64,000 bases of DNA from Bosea sp. Tri-49 (GCF_003952665.1 NZ_CP017946.1:1984001-2048000), one strand, 5' to 3'; shown: positions 1 through 10,721, counted from the first letter of the stretch. A program made the numbers and translations. The notes: generated by a model not told the origin, from the letters alone.

Positions 1-2
1 GC

Positions 3-1304
3 TCAGGCCGCCTTCTCGATGCGGGTGATCCCGCGCATATAGGGAACCAGCGCGTCGGGCACGGTGATCGAGCCGTCGGCGTTCTGGTAGTTCTCCATCA
101 CCGCGATCAGCGCGCGGCCAACCGCCGTGCCCGAGCCGTTGAGGGTGTGGACGAAGAACGGGCCCTTGCCATCCTTCGTCTTGTAGCGGGCGTTCATGCG
201 CCGCGCCTGGAAATCGCCGCAGACCGAGCAGGACGAGATCTCGCGATAGGTCTTCTGGCCGGGCAGCCAGACCTCGATATCGTAGGTCTTCTGCGAGGCG
301 AAGCCCATGTCGCCCGTGCAGAGCGTCATGACGCGATAGTGCAAATCGAGCTTCTTCAGCACGTTCTCGGCGCAGGCGAGCATGCGCTCATGCTCCTCGC
401 GCGACTTCTCCGGCGCCGTGATCGAGACGAGCTCGACCTTCTCGAATTGGTGCTGGCGCAGCATGCCGCGCGTGTCTCTGCCTGCCGAGCCAGCCTCGGA
501 GCGGAAACAGGGGGTGAGCGCGGTGTAGCGGCGCGGCAGCTCCTCCTCGGACACGATCATGTCCGCGACGAAATTCGTCAGCGTCACCTCGGACGTGGAG
601 ATCAGCCAATGCCCCGTGGTGGTTCGGAACAGGTCTTCCTCGAACTTCGGCAGCTGTCCAACCCCGTAGACCGCCGCGTCCCGCACCAGCAGAGGCGGAT
701 TGACCTCGGTGTAGCCGTGTTCCTCGGTGTGGGTGTCGAGCATGAACTGGCCAATGGCGCGCGAAAGCCTGGCGATCTGGCGCTCTAGCACGACGAAGCG
801 CGAGCCGGAGAGTTTGGCGGCCTTCTCGAAATCCATCTGGCCGAGAGCCTCGCCCAGCTCGAAATGCTCCTTGGGATCGTTGATGCCGTTGAGCAGCCCA
901 CGCTCCTCCGGCTTCACGCCAAGGGCGTGCAGCAGCACGTTGCCATGCTCGTCGGCGCCGTCCGGCACCTCGTCGAGCGGCGTGTTCGGGATGGCGGCTA
1001 GCTGAGTGTTCAGCGCCTCGACCGCAGCCTTCTCCTCGGCCTCCAGCGCCGGCACCTGCTCCTTCAGCGCGGCGACCTCGGCCTTGAGCTGTTCGGCGAG
1101 CGCGAGGTCCTTCTGGCCCATCGCCTTGCCGATCTCCTTGGAGAGGGCGTTGCGGCGCTCCTGCGCGGCCTGCGACTTGCCGATCGCGGCCCGGCGCTGA
1201 TCGTCGAGGACCAGCAGCGACGACGACAGTTTCTCAAGCCCGCGTCGTTGCAAGCCCCGATCGAACGCCTCAGCGTTCTCGCGAATCCATCTGATGTCGT
1301 ACAT
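3..1304 (-). CDS. serS: Seryl-tRNA synthetase
   Basis: Class II aminoacyl-tRNA synthetase that charges tRNA-Ser with serine in the cytosol. The 433-residue length is normal for the family. Residues about 1-110 form the charged, Ala/Leu-rich helical arm that clamps the tRNA variable loop. The catalytic core shows TSEV at about 237, the motif 2 region [14 protein letters not shown] at about 267-280 and the motif 3 region [17 protein letters not shown] at about 389-405. The ORF is complete: its TGA stop is read from bases 5-3 and its ATG is at 1304. No gene precedes it on this strand for 216 bases, so it probably has its own promoter in the gap that also holds a palindromic repeat. Confidence 0.98.
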   Translation of the reverse strand: MYDIRWIRENAEAFDRGLQRRGLEKLSSSLLVLDDQRRAAIGKSQAAQERRNALSKEIGKAMGQKDLALAEQLKAEVAALKEQVPALEAEEKAAVEALNTQLAAIPNTPLDEVPDGADEHGNVLLHALGVKPEERGLLNGINDPKEHFELGEALGQMDFEKAAKLSGSRFVVLERQIARLSRAIGQFMLDTHTEEHGYTEVNPPLLVRDAAVYGVGQLPKFEEDLFRTTTGHWLISTSEVTLTNFVADMIVSEEELPRRYTALTPCFRSEAGSAGRDTRGMLRQHQFEKVELVSITAPEKSREEHERMLACAENVLKKLDLHYRVMTLCTGDMGFASQKTYDIEVWLPGQKTYREISSCSVCGDFQARRMNARYKTKDGKGPFFVHTLNGSGTAVGRALIAVMENYQNADGSITVPDALVPYMRGITRIEKAA

Positions 1305-1413
1305 CGCTCAAGCCGATCCGTTGTGGAATCGGCTGATCCTCTAGAGCATGCCGCGCCGGCACGGAAGCGCTGCATCTGCTTGACCAAGGTGCGAGCGAGG
1401 CAAGGCACCAACC

Positions 1414-1506
1414 GTCATGCTCGGCCTTGCGCCGAGCATCCACGTCTTGAACACCGCGTTCGACAGATGAAGGCGTGGATGGTCGGGACAAGCCCGACCA
1501 TGACGG
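1414..1506. repeat. Palindromic intergenic repeat, family A, copy 1
   Basis: This 93-base element has two hairpins: ATGCTCGG...CCGAGCAT near the left end and ATGGTCGGG...CCCGACCAT near the right, each bounded by GTCAT/ATGAC. The middle contains a CACGTCTTGAACACC segment. A second copy in inverted orientation lies at 32113-32205, carrying the same two hairpins and the complementary GGTGTTCAAGACGTGGATG core. It fills most of the gap between serS and the GDYXXLXY gene. A non-coding dispersed repeat is the likeliest reading. Confidence 0.8.
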
Positions 1507-1520
1507 GAAAGAACCGCACT

Positions 1521-2144
1521 TCAGTAAGGCGGCTCCTGATGGACGAGCTTGCCGTCGATCAGCAGGCGCTTGATCGCCGCCTGCCCGGAGCTCGACACCG
1601 CCGCGACGATCTCCAGCCGCTTGCGCTCGGTGGTCTCGATGGCGCGGCCGGTGCCTTCAGGGACGAAATAGCTTTCGAGTCCATAGGTGACGCGGATAGC
1701 GCGGCGGCCGGCGTTGCAATCGGGATCGCCATCGGCATTGGCGACGCAGGCGCCGGCCGAGGCGACCTTGCCCTCGATCACGGTCTCGCCGGCGCCGGTG
1801 GCCGGACGAGCGAGATAGACGCCTTTCGCCTCGGCCAACCCGTCGAGGCCGGGCGCGACGCGGACAAACACCGGCTGGTTGCGCTCGAAAATCTTGTCGC
1901 CGTCGAGCCTGGAGAGATCGAGCGTGCTGATCTTGTAGCCGAGGATGACATAGTCGCCGCGGAAGAGATCTCGCGGATCGACCGGCGCGGTCGCCAGCCT
2001 GACCTCCGTGCCCGAGCGCAGGATGCGGGCACGCGACTCGACCAGAGCAAGGGTGAGCCCGCAGAGCAGCAGGATGGCGGCGAGACCGCGCCAGAGCGGC
2101 GAGACGCGGCCGAGAAGCGCGTCGGCGGACGGCAGGCGGATCAT
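1521..2144 (-). CDS. GDYXXLXY domain protein
   Basis: A 207-residue predicted inner-membrane-anchored protein. One hydrophobic segment near residues 15-35 (GLAAILLLCGLTLALV) precedes a soluble, probably periplasmic domain. The family signature is RDLFRGDYVILGYKIS at about residues 66-81, the GDYxxLxY motif. ATG at 2144 overlaps the TGA of the upstream DUF2157 gene in the sequence ATGA, so the two are translationally coupled. GDYXXLXY and DUF2157 genes are commonly paired and their biochemical role is unknown. Upstream in-frame codons would extend the ORF into the DUF2157 gene and were not used. Confidence 0.85.
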   Translation of the reverse strand: MIRLPSADALLGRVSPLWRGLAAILLLCGLTLALVESRARILRSGTEVRLATAPVDPRDLFRGDYVILGYKISTLDLSRLDGDKIFERNQPVFVRVAPGLDGLAEAKGVYLARPATGAGETVIEGKVASAGACVANADGDPDCNAGRRAIRVTYGLESYFVPEGTGRAIETTERKRLEIVAAVSSSGQAAIKRLLIDGKLVHQEPPY

Positions 2145-3430
2145 GGCGCGACCTCCGCCGGCTTGCTGAATTTGGCGAGGAGCCGGCGCATGCCACTGGC
2201 GAGGCCGATCAGCAGCGCCCCACCGACCAGGAAGAACAGCGACTGGTCGAGCAATGTACCGATCGTCTGCCAGAGCAGGATCACGATCGCGATCGCGAAC
2301 AGGATCGAGCCGGCGATGCTGAGCCGGCGGACGCCGCCGCCCGCACCGGCGATGACGATGCCGATCGCGACCGCCAGGATCAGCGCCGCGACGACGATCT
2401 TGCCGGCCATGCTGACCGCGCCGCCGCTCCAGAACAGCACCGGCACCAACAGCGCCATGAAGAGCGCGAGCGCGAGCGGTAAGGCGAAGCGGCGCTCGCG
2501 CGCCAGCAGGCCGAGCCCGATAACCGCCGGCAGCGCCAGCGCATAGGCGAAATAGTTCAGCCACAGCGCCGTGCCCGCCTTCGCCTCATTAACATCGAGA
2601 ATGCGGGCGAGCTCGACATTGAGCGACAGGATCAAGCCTATCAGCCCCCAGGGCAGGCAGGCGGTGAGCAGGCCCGGCCCGCCACGGTCGAGCGCCAGCG
2701 CACCGAGCGCGACGAACAGCACCGAGACCGCCAGCCAATAGGCGAGCAACCCATAATCGAAGCGGAAGAAGGCGTGCTGGCCAGGCAAGGTCGCGAACCA
2801 GCCGAGCAGCACCAGCACCGCAAGATGATGGACGAGGCGGTTGTGCCGGGTCGCGGCCAGCCAGAGCGCCGGCAGGAAGGGAATCCAGAACAGGAGATGG
2901 GCGTTCGCCTCGCGCTCGTCCCAGCGGCCACCGCTCCAGGCGGCGATCGCAACGAGCGCAATGACGAGCGCCCCGTTCGAGCGCAAGAGGAAGGCGACGA
3001 TGAGCGCGCCGATGGCGATCAGCAGCGCACCGCCCGGCCAATCGGTCGGCAGATGGTACATCTGGCCGACGAGGGCTACGCCGGCAGCGAAGATCAGCGT
3101 GCCGCAGGTCGCAGCGGCATCGGCGCCGCCGGTCGAGCCGCGGCTTTCCAGCCGCACCGCGATGCCGAGCGCGCCGGCGACGCCGAGCAGCACCATGGCG
3201 AGCTTCACGAGACGCGGGATTTCCTCCCAGTTCGCCGCGACGAAGGCGGAGACGCTGGATGCGATCAGCAATCCGCCAAACAGGCCGAGCAGGGCCGGCA
3301 GCTTGAAGCCGCCGCCCTCCTGCGCCAGCGAGCGGCGGATGGTCGTAGCGCTCTCGGGGCTGACCAGCCCCTCCCCCACCCAGCGACCGAGATCGGCTTC
3401 AAGCCGTTTGCGATAGGAACCCGTCAGCAT
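2141..3430 (-). CDS. DUF2157 polytopic membrane protein
   Basis: A 429-residue protein of unknown function. The first 60 residues are soluble and charged (YRKRLEADLGRWVGEGLVSPESA), the DUF2157 N-terminal region. About ten or more hydrophobic segments follow from residue 45 onward, for example LPALLGLFGGLLIASSVSAFVA and LVKLAMVLLGVAGALGIAV. Its stop codon overlaps the start of the downstream GDYXXLXY gene, and only 46 bases separate it from thrS upstream, so the three may share a transcript. Family assignment rests on the N-terminal segment, the topology and the partner gene. The function stays open. Confidence 0.85.
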   Translation of the reverse strand: MLTGSYRKRLEADLGRWVGEGLVSPESATTIRRSLAQEGGGFKLPALLGLFGGLLIASSVSAFVAANWEEIPRLVKLAMVLLGVAGALGIAVRLESRGSTGGADAAATCGTLIFAAGVALVGQMYHLPTDWPGGALLIAIGALIVAFLLRSNGALVIALVAIAAWSGGRWDEREANAHLLFWIPFLPALWLAATRHNRLVHHLAVLVLLGWFATLPGQHAFFRFDYGLLAYWLAVSVLFVALGALALDRGGPGLLTACLPWGLIGLILSLNVELARILDVNEAKAGTALWLNYFAYALALPAVIGLGLLARERRFALPLALALFMALLVPVLFWSGGAVSMAGKIVVAALILAVAIGIVIAGAGGGVRRLSIAGSILFAIAIVILLWQTIGTLLDQSLFFLVGGALLIGLASGMRRLLAKFSKPAEVAP

Positions 3431-3476
3431 CGCGCCTATTTGGCACGGGCTGACGGGTTTTGGCGAGATGGCCGCT

Positions 3477-5474
3477 TCAGGCCGTCTTCAGCTTCTTCTT
3501 CCGGGCGAGATCGGGCGGTGTCGCCTCTTCGGTCAGGGCCGCGATCACGGCGTCGAGGCTCATCACCGTCTGGGCCTGGCTGCCGAGCCGGCGCACGGTC
3601 ACCGTCTTCTCCTCAGCCTCGCGCTTGCCGACGGCGAGGATGACCGGGACCTTGGCCAGCGAGTGCTCGCGCACCTTGTAGCTGATCTTCTCGTTGCGCA
3701 GGTCGGCGCGAGCGCGCAGGCCGGCCGAGAGCAGCGCCATGGTGACCTCCTCGCCATAGCCGTCGGCCTCCGAGGTGATCGGGCAGACGACGATCTGCTC
3801 GGGCGCCAGCCAGAGCGGGAAATGCCCGGCATGGTGCTCGATCAGGATGCCGACGAAGCGCTCCAGCGAGCCGCAGATCGCCCGGTGGACCATGACCGGC
3901 TGCTTCTTCTCGCCGTCCGAGCCGATATAGAAGGCCCCGAAGCGCTCCGGCAGGTTGAAGTCGACCTGCGTCGTGCCGCACTGCCAGTCGCGGCCGATGG
4001 CGTCGCGCAGGACATATTCGAACTTCGGCCCGTAGAAGGCGCCCTCGCCCGGATTGATCTCGGTCCTGATCCGGTTGCCGGACTGCTTCGCGATCGTCTC
4101 CAGCACATTGGTCATGACGTCTTCGGCATGATCCCAGACCGCGTCGGAACCGACGCGCTTTTCCGGCCGCGTCGAGAGCTTGATCACGAGCTCCTCGGTG
4201 AAGCCGAAATCCTCATAGACCGAGAGGATCAGGTCGTTGATCGCCAGGCACTCGGCGGCAAGCTGCTCTTCCGTGCAGAAGACATGCGCGTCGTCCTGGG
4301 TGAAGCCGCGCACCCGCATCAGCCCGTGCAGCGCGCCCGACGGCTCGTAGCGGTGGACATTGCCGAACTCGGCCAGCCGGATCGGCAGATCGCGATAGCT
4401 CTTCAGCCCGTGCTTGAAGATCTGGACATGGCCCGGGCAGTTCATCGGCTTCAGCGCGAACACCTTCTGGTCGCGCGTCGGATCGTTCGGGTTCTCGAAC
4501 GCCGAGGCCGATTTCACCGCGAACATGTTGTCCTGGTACCAGCCCCAGTGGCCCGAGGTCTCCCAGAGCGACTTGTCGAGCACCTGCGGGGCGTTGACCT
4601 CCTCATAGTCGGCGGCGAGGCGCCGGCGCATATAGGTCAGCACCTCCTGGAACAGCCGCCAGCCCTTGGAGTGCCAGAAGACGACGCCCGGCCCCTCCTC
4701 CTGGAAGTGGAACAGGTCCATCTCGCGGCCGATGCGGCGATGGTCGCGCTTCTCCGCTTCCTCGATCTGCTTGAGATGGGCGTCGAGTTCCTCCTGCCGG
4801 GCGAAGGCGGTGCCATAGATGCGCGTCAGCATCGGGTTCTTGCTGTCGCCGCGCCAATAGGCGCCGGCCACCTTCATCAGCTTGAAGGCGTTGCCGACCT
4901 TGCCGACCGAGGTCATGTGCGGGCCGCGGCAGAGGTCGATCCAGTCGCCCTGCGCATACATCTTCAGCGTCTGGTCTTCCGGGATCGCGTCGACCAGCTC
5001 GACCTTGAAGGCCTCGCCCTTGTCACGGAAGAAGGCCTTGGCCTTGTCGCGACTCCAGACCTCCTTGGTGAAGGGTTTGTCGCGCGCGACGATCTCCCGC
5101 ATCTTCTTCTCGATCGGCGCAAAATCCTCCGGCGAGAATGGCTCGTTGCGGAAGAAATCGTAGAAGAAGCCGTTCTCGATGACCGGGCCGATCGTCACCT
5201 GCGTGCCGGGGTAGAGTTCCTGGACCGCTTCGGCGAGGACGTGGGCGCAGTCGTGCCGGATCAATTCCAGCGCGCGCGGATCCTCGCGATTGAGGAACTC
5301 GATTTTCGCGTCGGCGGTGATCGGATCGGCGAGATCGACGACCGCGCCGTCGAGCGCCATCGCGACCGTGCGCTTCAGCAGCGAGGGGGAAATGCCGCCG
5401 GCGAGCTCCTTGCCGGTGATACCGGAAGGGAATTCGCGCTTCGCGCCATCGGGAAATGTCAGGGAGATCGTCAT
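3477..5474 (-). CDS. thrS: Threonyl-tRNA synthetase
   Basis: Class II synthetase that charges tRNA-Thr and edits Ser-tRNA-Thr. The 665-residue protein begins with a TGS domain ([18 protein letters not shown]...). The second-additional (editing) domain carries the [10 protein letters not shown] motif near residue 75 and a conserved CRGPH segment. The catalytic core shows NCPGH (zinc cysteine), motif 2 region [22 protein letters not shown] and motif 3 region [18 protein letters not shown], followed by the anticodon-binding domain. The ATG at 5474 was chosen because it starts the TGS domain exactly; longer in-frame extensions upstream have no family match. Confidence 0.97.
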   Translation of the reverse strand: MTISLTFPDGAKREFPSGITGKELAGGISPSLLKRTVAMALDGAVVDLADPITADAKIEFLNREDPRALELIRHDCAHVLAEAVQELYPGTQVTIGPVIENGFFYDFFRNEPFSPEDFAPIEKKMREIVARDKPFTKEVWSRDKAKAFFRDKGEAFKVELVDAIPEDQTLKMYAQGDWIDLCRGPHMTSVGKVGNAFKLMKVAGAYWRGDSKNPMLTRIYGTAFARQEELDAHLKQIEEAEKRDHRRIGREMDLFHFQEEGPGVVFWHSKGWRLFQEVLTYMRRRLAADYEEVNAPQVLDKSLWETSGHWGWYQDNMFAVKSASAFENPNDPTRDQKVFALKPMNCPGHVQIFKHGLKSYRDLPIRLAEFGNVHRYEPSGALHGLMRVRGFTQDDAHVFCTEEQLAAECLAINDLILSVYEDFGFTEELVIKLSTRPEKRVGSDAVWDHAEDVMTNVLETIAKQSGNRIRTEINPGEGAFYGPKFEYVLRDAIGRDWQCGTTQVDFNLPERFGAFYIGSDGEKKQPVMVHRAICGSLERFVGILIEHHAGHFPLWLAPEQIVVCPITSEADGYGEEVTMALLSAGLRARADLRNEKISYKVREHSLAKVPVILAVGKREAEEKTVTVRRLGSQAQTVMSLDAVIAALTEEATPPDLARKKKLKTA

Positions 5475-5710
5475 CGATCGGCTCCTGCTCACTCGGGGAT
5501 ACAAGCCCCGTAAGCCAAGGCCGGCTGCATGGATGAGCGGGGCGGCGTGGCCTGCAGCCGGTTCGGCACGCGCGCCGGCCCCGCCTATACGAGCCAGGCG
5601 ATGCAGGCAATCGCAGGATTGCAAATCGCAGCATGGCCGCTTGCAACCGCGGCGAGACTGACGATAGGTTATGCAATCGACCTCCGATCCCGGCAATCGG
5701 TTCGACAGCC

Positions 5711-8317
5711 ATGCAGCCAGCGATGTCACCGGACGCCGCGGCGCCCGTCCTGCGAGACGTGGATTCGTGGCCATTCAACTGGATCGGCGACCTGCTGCGG
5801 GTGATCTATGCCTGCCGTGTCGCCGCGATTTCAGTCCTGCTCGGCTATCTCCTGCTGACGCAGGTTCCGCAGGCGCGCGACCTCTTTCTGGTCTTCCAGG
5901 GACCGGCTTTCGGGCCGGGAACGGACTATCCCCGCTTCTGGGAGATGCTCTTCCGCTGGCTGGTCTATTTCGTCATCCACATCATCGCCTGGAGCAGTGC
6001 CGTTCAGGCTTCTGCCGAACATCTGCTCGGCGAAAGCGCCTGGCTGATCGGCCCGTCCCGCGAGCTGACGCCGCGCGACATGGCGATCTATGATCGCCGC
6101 TTCCGCGCCTTCGTCGTCGTCGTGCCTTATGCGCTCGCGCTCCTGACCTTCTTCGCGGTCTGGTGCGGCTATGAGGCGGCGCTGGCCGATCTGCCACGCG
6201 ACGGTATCGGCTCCCTGGCGTTGTCCGCAGGCATTCTCCGCAACGGATCGGCGGGCTTCTATGTCGCCCTCGCCTGCGGCATCGCGGCCCATCTCTTCCT
6301 GTGGGGTCGCAATATCCGGGAGATCGTCAGAACCGAGGCGCATTTCCGGGAGAAGAAGACGACGGAAGGAAAAGGCGGAAGCGGCTGGCGAGAGGCGGTG
6401 AGCCTGCATGCGGCGGTCTGGCTCGCGCTCGGCCTGGTCATGCTCGGCGCAGTCGCGGCCTTCGGCGATCGCCTGCTTGCGGTGGCCTCGGGCATCTATC
6501 TCGTGCCTATACTGTTCGGCGCCTGGATTCCGGTTTTCACGCAAATCGGGGTGGCGAGCCAGAGGACTCGCTTCCCCTTCACCGTGCTTCTCCTGGTCGC
6601 CTGGCTCCTTGCCGCCAATTCCTGCGGCCATTCGAATCTCGTCTCGCGCGCCAAGCAGGAACCGCAGCCGGCCATGGAATTCGGCGAGGCTGTCGCAGCC
6701 TGGAAACAGGCGAATTGCGTGGGCAGCGGCACCTGTCCGCGCCCGATCCTGGTGACGATTGCGGGTGGCGCCTCGCGCGCCGCCTTCTTCGCCGCGACGA
6801 TCCTCGGCGAGCTGCTCGACAATCCCTGCCGGCAGCCCGGCCGCGCCTGCGAAGGGCCCGATGCCACCGTGCCTTTGCTGGGAAAGCGGGTCTTCGCGAT
6901 CTCAGGCGTCTCGGGCGGCTCGCTCGGGGCGGTCCAGGCCGTCGCCGCCATGAGCGATGCACGCCGGGATCCGAAGGACCCCACGCTGCTGCCGCCCTGC
7001 ATCGACAAGAGCCCGGCGCATTTCTACAAGACGCCGAACGACAGCAAATGGCGCGACTGTCTGCAGGTGCTGTCCGGCGAGGACTTCCTCTCGCCGACCG
7101 TGCTCGCCTTGGTGACGAGCGAACCGTTCCTCTTTCTTGAGCCTATGCTCGGCCGGTTCTGGCCAAACGGCCATTTCCTCGATCGCGCCGCCATCCTCGA
7201 GAACAGCTGGATCAACCACTATCAGGACAATGTCGTCGCGCCGGCACAGGGCACGCAGACGATGCCCGCACGGGGCGACCTCGCCCAGTCGTTCAGCCGG
7301 TTCGGCCAAAGCGCGCGCAAGGACGGCAACTGGCTCCCACTCCTCGTGCTCAATGCGACCTCGGAGGAAACCGGCAAGCGCGTTCTCGCCAGCCAGCTCG
7401 CCAATCAACTCGAACCCGCCACACAGATCAAGCTCGACAGGCCGACGCTGTTCGTCGACGCCTTCGAAGCGTCGCGCTTCCTCGGCGAACTGACCTCGCC
7501 GAGGCCGAATTGTGCCATCGCCCGCGGAAACGGCCTCGACCTCACCCTCGCCAGCGCAGCGCTGAACAGTGCGCGCTTCCCGATCGTCTCGCCAGCCGGC
7601 CGCTTCGCCGATGGCTGCGACGTCACGCTCCGGGCCGTCGACGGCGGCTATTTCGAGAATGACGGGGCAACGACGACGGCAGAGATCGCCGATGCGCTGA
7701 AGCGCTTCGGCCTTGCGCCGGTCGTGCTCCACATCGCCAACGACCCGGTCGACCTCATCGCCGATCCGGAGCGCGACCAGCGCCCGCCTCCGCGCGAAGA
7801 CTCACTGGCACCACTACTGATGGCGCCGGTGAACACGGTGCTGTCGACCCGCGGCGCGCGTGGATCCTATGCCCTCGCCACGCTGGCAGGCGTGGTCGGT
7901 AAGGACAACGTCGCCGACTTCCTCGTCTTCGGCGAACCCTCGGCCCCGACTCAGGACAAGTTCGCCATCGTCGACAGGCTGACGGGCTTCGAGTACGTGC
8001 CGGCCGAGATCGAACGACCGAAATGCTTCGAGCGGACCAGCCCATCGACGGAACTCGCCACCGGCGCGAAAGCCCCGGCTGAGGGGGCGCCTCCTCCCGC
8101 CGTGCCAAACCGGGCGACGGTGTTGAGGGAGGTGTCAATGAGCTGGTGGCTGTCAAAGCCGGTTCAGGAATATCTCGACCGGCAGACCTATCACCGGCGC
8201 AATTGCCAATCGTTGCTCAAGGCCCGGATGTGGCTCAACGAGCCCCTCTCCGCGCCCGAGCAGAGGACCATCGCCGAGCAGCCCGCGAGCGCGCCGGTCA
8301 AGATGCCGGACCGTTGA
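5711..8317 (+). CDS. Membrane-embedded patatin-like phospholipase
   Basis: Predicted serine lipase/acyl hydrolase of 868 residues fused to an N-terminal membrane domain. About seven hydrophobic segments fall in residues 25-330 (examples [54 protein letters not shown]). The patatin part follows: a Gly-rich oxyanion segment [11 protein letters not shown], the nucleophile elbow GVSGGSLG (GxSxG) and the catalytic Asp in [11 protein letters not shown] Ser-Asp dyad is therefore present. A Pro-rich C-terminal linker precedes a final charged tail. Starts at 5711 or 5723 fit best; an earlier ATG at 5633 would add 26 unlikely residues. The stop overlaps the convergent yidD end by 20 bases. Substrate is unknown. 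Confidence 0.85.
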   Translation: MQPAMSPDAAAPVLRDVDSWPFNWIGDLLRVIYACRVAAISVLLGYLLLTQVPQARDLFLVFQGPAFGPGTDYPRFWEMLFRWLVYFVIHIIAWSSAVQASAEHLLGESAWLIGPSRELTPRDMAIYDRRFRAFVVVVPYALALLTFFAVWCGYEAALADLPRDGIGSLALSAGILRNGSAGFYVALACGIAAHLFLWGRNIREIVRTEAHFREKKTTEGKGGSGWREAVSLHAAVWLALGLVMLGAVAAFGDRLLAVASGIYLVPILFGAWIPVFTQIGVASQRTRFPFTVLLLVAWLLAANSCGHSNLVSRAKQEPQPAMEFGEAVAAWKQANCVGSGTCPRPILVTIAGGASRAAFFAATILGELLDNPCRQPGRACEGPDATVPLLGKRVFAISGVSGGSLGAVQAVAAMSDARRDPKDPTLLPPCIDKSPAHFYKTPNDSKWRDCLQVLSGEDFLSPTVLALVTSEPFLFLEPMLGRFWPNGHFLDRAAILENSWINHYQDNVVAPAQGTQTMPARGDLAQSFSRFGQSARKDGNWLPLLVLNATSEETGKRVLASQLANQLEPATQIKLDRPTLFVDAFEASRFLGELTSPRPNCAIARGNGLDLTLASAALNSARFPIVSPAGRFADGCDVTLRAVDGGYFENDGATTTAEIADALKRFGLAPVVLHIANDPVDLIADPERDQRPPPREDSLAPLLMAPVNTVLSTRGARGSYALATLAGVVGKDNVADFLVFGEPSAPTQDKFAIVDRLTGFEYVPAEIERPKCFERTSPSTELATGAKAPAEGAPPPAVPNRATVLREVSMSWWLSKPVQEYLDRQTYHRRNCQSLLKARMWLNEPLSAPEQRTIAEQPASAPVKMPDR

Positions 8318-8639
8318 CGCCGCGCCAGCGCCCATAGGCCCACGGCTTGTACCAAGTACCTTCGGGCGGCAGCTCCTCGCAGACCAGGTCGATGCCGGAG
8401 GTGCCGAGCGGGGTGCAGCGGCAGATGCGGGAAAAGCCAACCCAGCCCCCGGCCCAGAGGCCGTGACGCTGGATGGCCTCGTCGGTGTATTCCGAGCAGG
8501 ACGGCCAGTGTCGGCACTGCCGGCCGATCAGCATGGAGAAGCTGAGCTGATAGCCGCGGATCAGGAGGTGAGCACCCCGCCGCGGTGCAAGCGCGAGGCT
8601 GCGTCGCCACGAAAGGCTTTTTTCAGCATGTTTAGGCAA
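8298..8639 (-). CDS. yidD: Membrane protein insertion efficiency factor YidD
   Basis: Small amphipathic inner-membrane-associated protein thought to assist YidC-dependent insertion. The 113-residue sequence contains the family core: LIRGYQLSFSMLIGRQCRHWPSCSEY... with the conserved Cys pair (CRHWPSC), then DEAIQRHGLWAGGW and RICRCTPLG. It is longer than the usual 70-90 residues because of an N-terminal stretch and a C-terminal tail after the GIDLV region. In many genomes yidD sits with rnpA and yidC; here it stands alone, between the patatin gene (convergent, ends overlap) and the PAP2 gene (divergent). Confidence 0.92.
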   Translation of the reverse strand: MPKHAEKSLSWRRSLALAPRRGAHLLIRGYQLSFSMLIGRQCRHWPSCSEYTDEAIQRHGLWAGGWVGFSRICRCTPLGTSGIDLVCEELPPEGTWYKPWAYGRWRGVNGPAS

Positions 8640-8722
8640 GTATGACTCGGCTGAACCCTGCCGACTCCCTTCCGACCACCTTCCATCGCCCCGCTTCGAT
8701 CCCGCCTTCCCAGATCCCGGTC

Positions 8723-9454
8723 ATGATGCGCGCACGTTTCCTTGCCTCCGCCCCCGCCCTCTGCGGACTGCTGCTCGCCCTGGCCTTGGCCACACCGGCG
8801 GCAGCGCAGCAGAGAGCTTATCTGATCTGGCTCGACGCCGCCAAAATCGACGTCGCCAAGGTGATGGGTCTGCCACCGGCCCAGAACTCGCCGGAGCACC
8901 GCGCCGAATTCGAGAAAGTCCTCGCCATCTCCTCGGCGCGCACGCCCGAACGCGAGAAGCAGGCGATTGCCGACCAGTACCAGACGCTCAATGCGTTCCT
9001 GAACGGCATCGACCACGCCTATGTCGAGGGCACGCATCGCGAGACGCGGCTCCTGATGCGCGAGGCGCAGATCGAACTCGCCATCCTCCTGAAGAGCGTC
9101 AATCGCCTGACCAGCCGCATCCGTCCGTTCCAGATGTGGAACAAGGTCAGGGTCAAGCCCTGCCCTGGCGGTCGGCCCGAGGGGACCTCCTTCCCCTCGG
9201 CGCACGCCGCGACAGCAGCGCTCTACGCCACCCTGCTGTCCGAAACGGTTCCGGAGCTCGCCGACAAATTCGAGGAGCGGGTCAAGAGCTATGACGAGAG
9301 CCGCCTCGTCTGCGGCTTCCATTATCCGACCGACCTGGAGGCCGGCGACAAGATCGGCCGCGTCGTCGCCAAGGCACTGCTCGCCGACAAGACCTTCAAA
9401 GTCCGCTTCGACGAGACACGGGTCGAAACCCGGCAGGCCTTTGGGCTGAAATAG
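8723..9454 (+). CDS. Periplasmic PAP2-type (class A-like) acid phosphatase
   Basis: A 243-residue exported phosphatase. A signal peptide (MMRARFLASAPALCGLLLALALATPAAAQQ) is followed by PAP2 signature pieces: NRLTSRIRPF (KxxxxxxRP-like first motif), FPSAHAATA (PSGH-like second motif) and ESRLVCGFHYPTDLEAG (SRxxxxxHxxxD third motif), the last two holding the two catalytic histidines. The ATG at 8723 (or 8726) gives a clean signal peptide. An ATG at 8642 would start only two bases from the divergent yidD start and add 27 unlikely residues. Likely a non-specific phosphomonoesterase or lipid-phosphate phosphatase; the substrate is not evident. Confidence 0.88.
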   Translation: MMRARFLASAPALCGLLLALALATPAAAQQRAYLIWLDAAKIDVAKVMGLPPAQNSPEHRAEFEKVLAISSARTPEREKQAIADQYQTLNAFLNGIDHAYVEGTHRETRLLMREAQIELAILLKSVNRLTSRIRPFQMWNKVRVKPCPGGRPEGTSFPSAHAATAALYATLLSETVPELADKFEERVKSYDESRLVCGFHYPTDLEAGDKIGRVVAKALLADKTFKVRFDETRVETRQAFGLK

Positions 9455-9457
9455 CGC

Positions 9458-9907
9458 TCAGCCCGCGACCGTCTCGCGGCGCTTCGCCTCAATCTGGCCG
9501 ATCGCATCGACGACCGCGTCGAAGGTCAGCATGGTCGAGGCATGGCGCGCCTTGAAGTCACGGACCGGCACGAGCACTGAGAGATCGGCCCATTTGCCGC
9601 CGGGCGGCTCGGCTCCCGCCTTCAGGATCGCGCGGGCCTGCTCACGGACTTCGCGCAGCTCGGTGGCTGTCGAGCCGACGACATGGCGCGCCATGATCGA
9701 GGACGAAGCCTGGCCGAGCGCGCAGGCGCGGACGTCGTGGCCGAAGCCAGTGACGACATCCTCGTCCATGATGAGGTCGATGGTGACGGTGGAACCGCAC
9801 AGGCGCGAGTGGGCGGTCGCCGTGGCATCGGGCGCCGGCAGGCGCTCGAGCAGCGGGATGTTTCCTGCCAATTCCAGGATTCGCTTGTTGTAGACGTCGT
9901 TCAGCAT
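9458..9907 (-). CDS. SufU/NifU N-terminal-like iron-sulfur scaffold protein
   Basis: A 149-residue protein of the IscU/SufU fold (MLNDVYNKRILELAGNIP...). Two family cysteines are visible, in LCGSTVTI at about 37 and RACALGQ at about 62. The third ligand region reads KARHASTMLTFDAV, so the usual Cys is absent, as in several alphaproteobacterial members. The likely role is assembly or carriage of Fe-S clusters, but the missing cysteine makes classic scaffold chemistry uncertain. It is divergent from folE. A 3-base gap separates its stop from that of the convergent PAP2 gene. Confidence 0.85.
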   Translation of the reverse strand: MLNDVYNKRILELAGNIPLLERLPAPDATATAHSRLCGSTVTIDLIMDEDVVTGFGHDVRACALGQASSSIMARHVVGSTATELREVREQARAILKAGAEPPGGKWADLSVLVPVRDFKARHASTMLTFDAVVDAIGQIEAKRRETVAG

Positions 9908-10063
9908 GGGTTGTCCCGGCCGGGGACTGGAGTTGCCGGCTTTCGCAACCAATATAGAGTGCCGGCGCGCTCTTAGGGAGAGCGCGCCATTCGCTGGACG
10001 AGCGGGCGAACTTGTCTGACCTGCCGGTCGTGAGGCCGGCGAAACCGAAACGGGAGGCTCCAC

Positions 10064-10705
10064 ATGGACAATGTGGTTAAGTCCTTGTCCGTAGAGCGGG
10101 CGCGCAGCCCCTCCGCAGACAAGTTCATCATTACCCAGCCGACGCAGAGTGAGGCCGAGGAGGCCGTGCGCACTCTGATCCGCTGGGCCGGCGACGATCC
10201 GTCGCGGGAGGGACTGCTCGATACGCCGCAGCGCGTCGCCAAGGCCTATCGCGAGTTCTACAAGGGCTATCGCGAGGACGCGCACGACATGCTCGAGCGC
10301 GTCTTCGAGGAAGTCGACGGCTACAAGGACATGGTCCTCGTCCGCGACATCCCGTTCTATTCGCATTGCGAGCACCACATGGTGCCCTTCGTCGGCAAGG
10401 TCCACATCGGCTACTATCCGAACGGCGGCGTGGTCGGCCTGTCGAAGCTCGCACGCGTGGTCGATGTCTACGCGCGCCGGCTGCAGACGCAGGAGACGAT
10501 GACGGCGCAGATCGCCAAGGCGATCGAACGGACGCTGAAGCCCGGCGGCGTCGCCGTCCTCGTTGAGGCCGAGCACATGTGCATGTCGATGCGCGGTGTG
10601 CAGAAGCAAGGCTCGTCGACGATGACGACGCAATACACCGGGCGCTTCCGCGACCCAGCCGAGCAGGTCCGCTTCTTCACCATGGTGAAGTCGCCCGGCT
10701 TGTAG
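10064..10705 (+). CDS. folE: GTP cyclohydrolase I
   Basis: Converts GTP to 7,8-dihydroneopterin triphosphate, the first step of tetrahydrofolate synthesis. The 213-residue protein has the zinc and active-site signatures [18 protein letters not shown] (Cys, His-His), [20 protein letters not shown], and [21 protein letters not shown] with the second zinc Cys. ATG at 10064 is preceded by a GGGAGGCTCCAC stretch that contains a GGAGG ribosome-binding site. Its right neighbour hisI is separated by 157 bases holding a palindrome, so the two are probably transcribed separately. Confidence 0.97.
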   Translation: MDNVVKSLSVERARSPSADKFIITQPTQSEAEEAVRTLIRWAGDDPSREGLLDTPQRVAKAYREFYKGYREDAHDMLERVFEEVDGYKDMVLVRDIPFYSHCEHHMVPFVGKVHIGYYPNGGVVGLSKLARVVDVYARRLQTQETMTAQIAKAIERTLKPGGVAVLVEAEHMCMSMRGVQKQGSSTMTTQYTGRFRDPAEQVRFFTMVKSPGL

Positions 10706-10721
10706 GTCCTCCTGATCATCA

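Noticed and set aside
3468..5513. 681-residue plus-strand ORF opposite thrS, and similar long ORFs opposite the WcaJ-type, Wzz-type and ABC genes
   Set aside because: They are codon-position shadows of well-recognised genes in GC-rich DNA, rich in Arg/Asp/His/Leu and without domain grammar.
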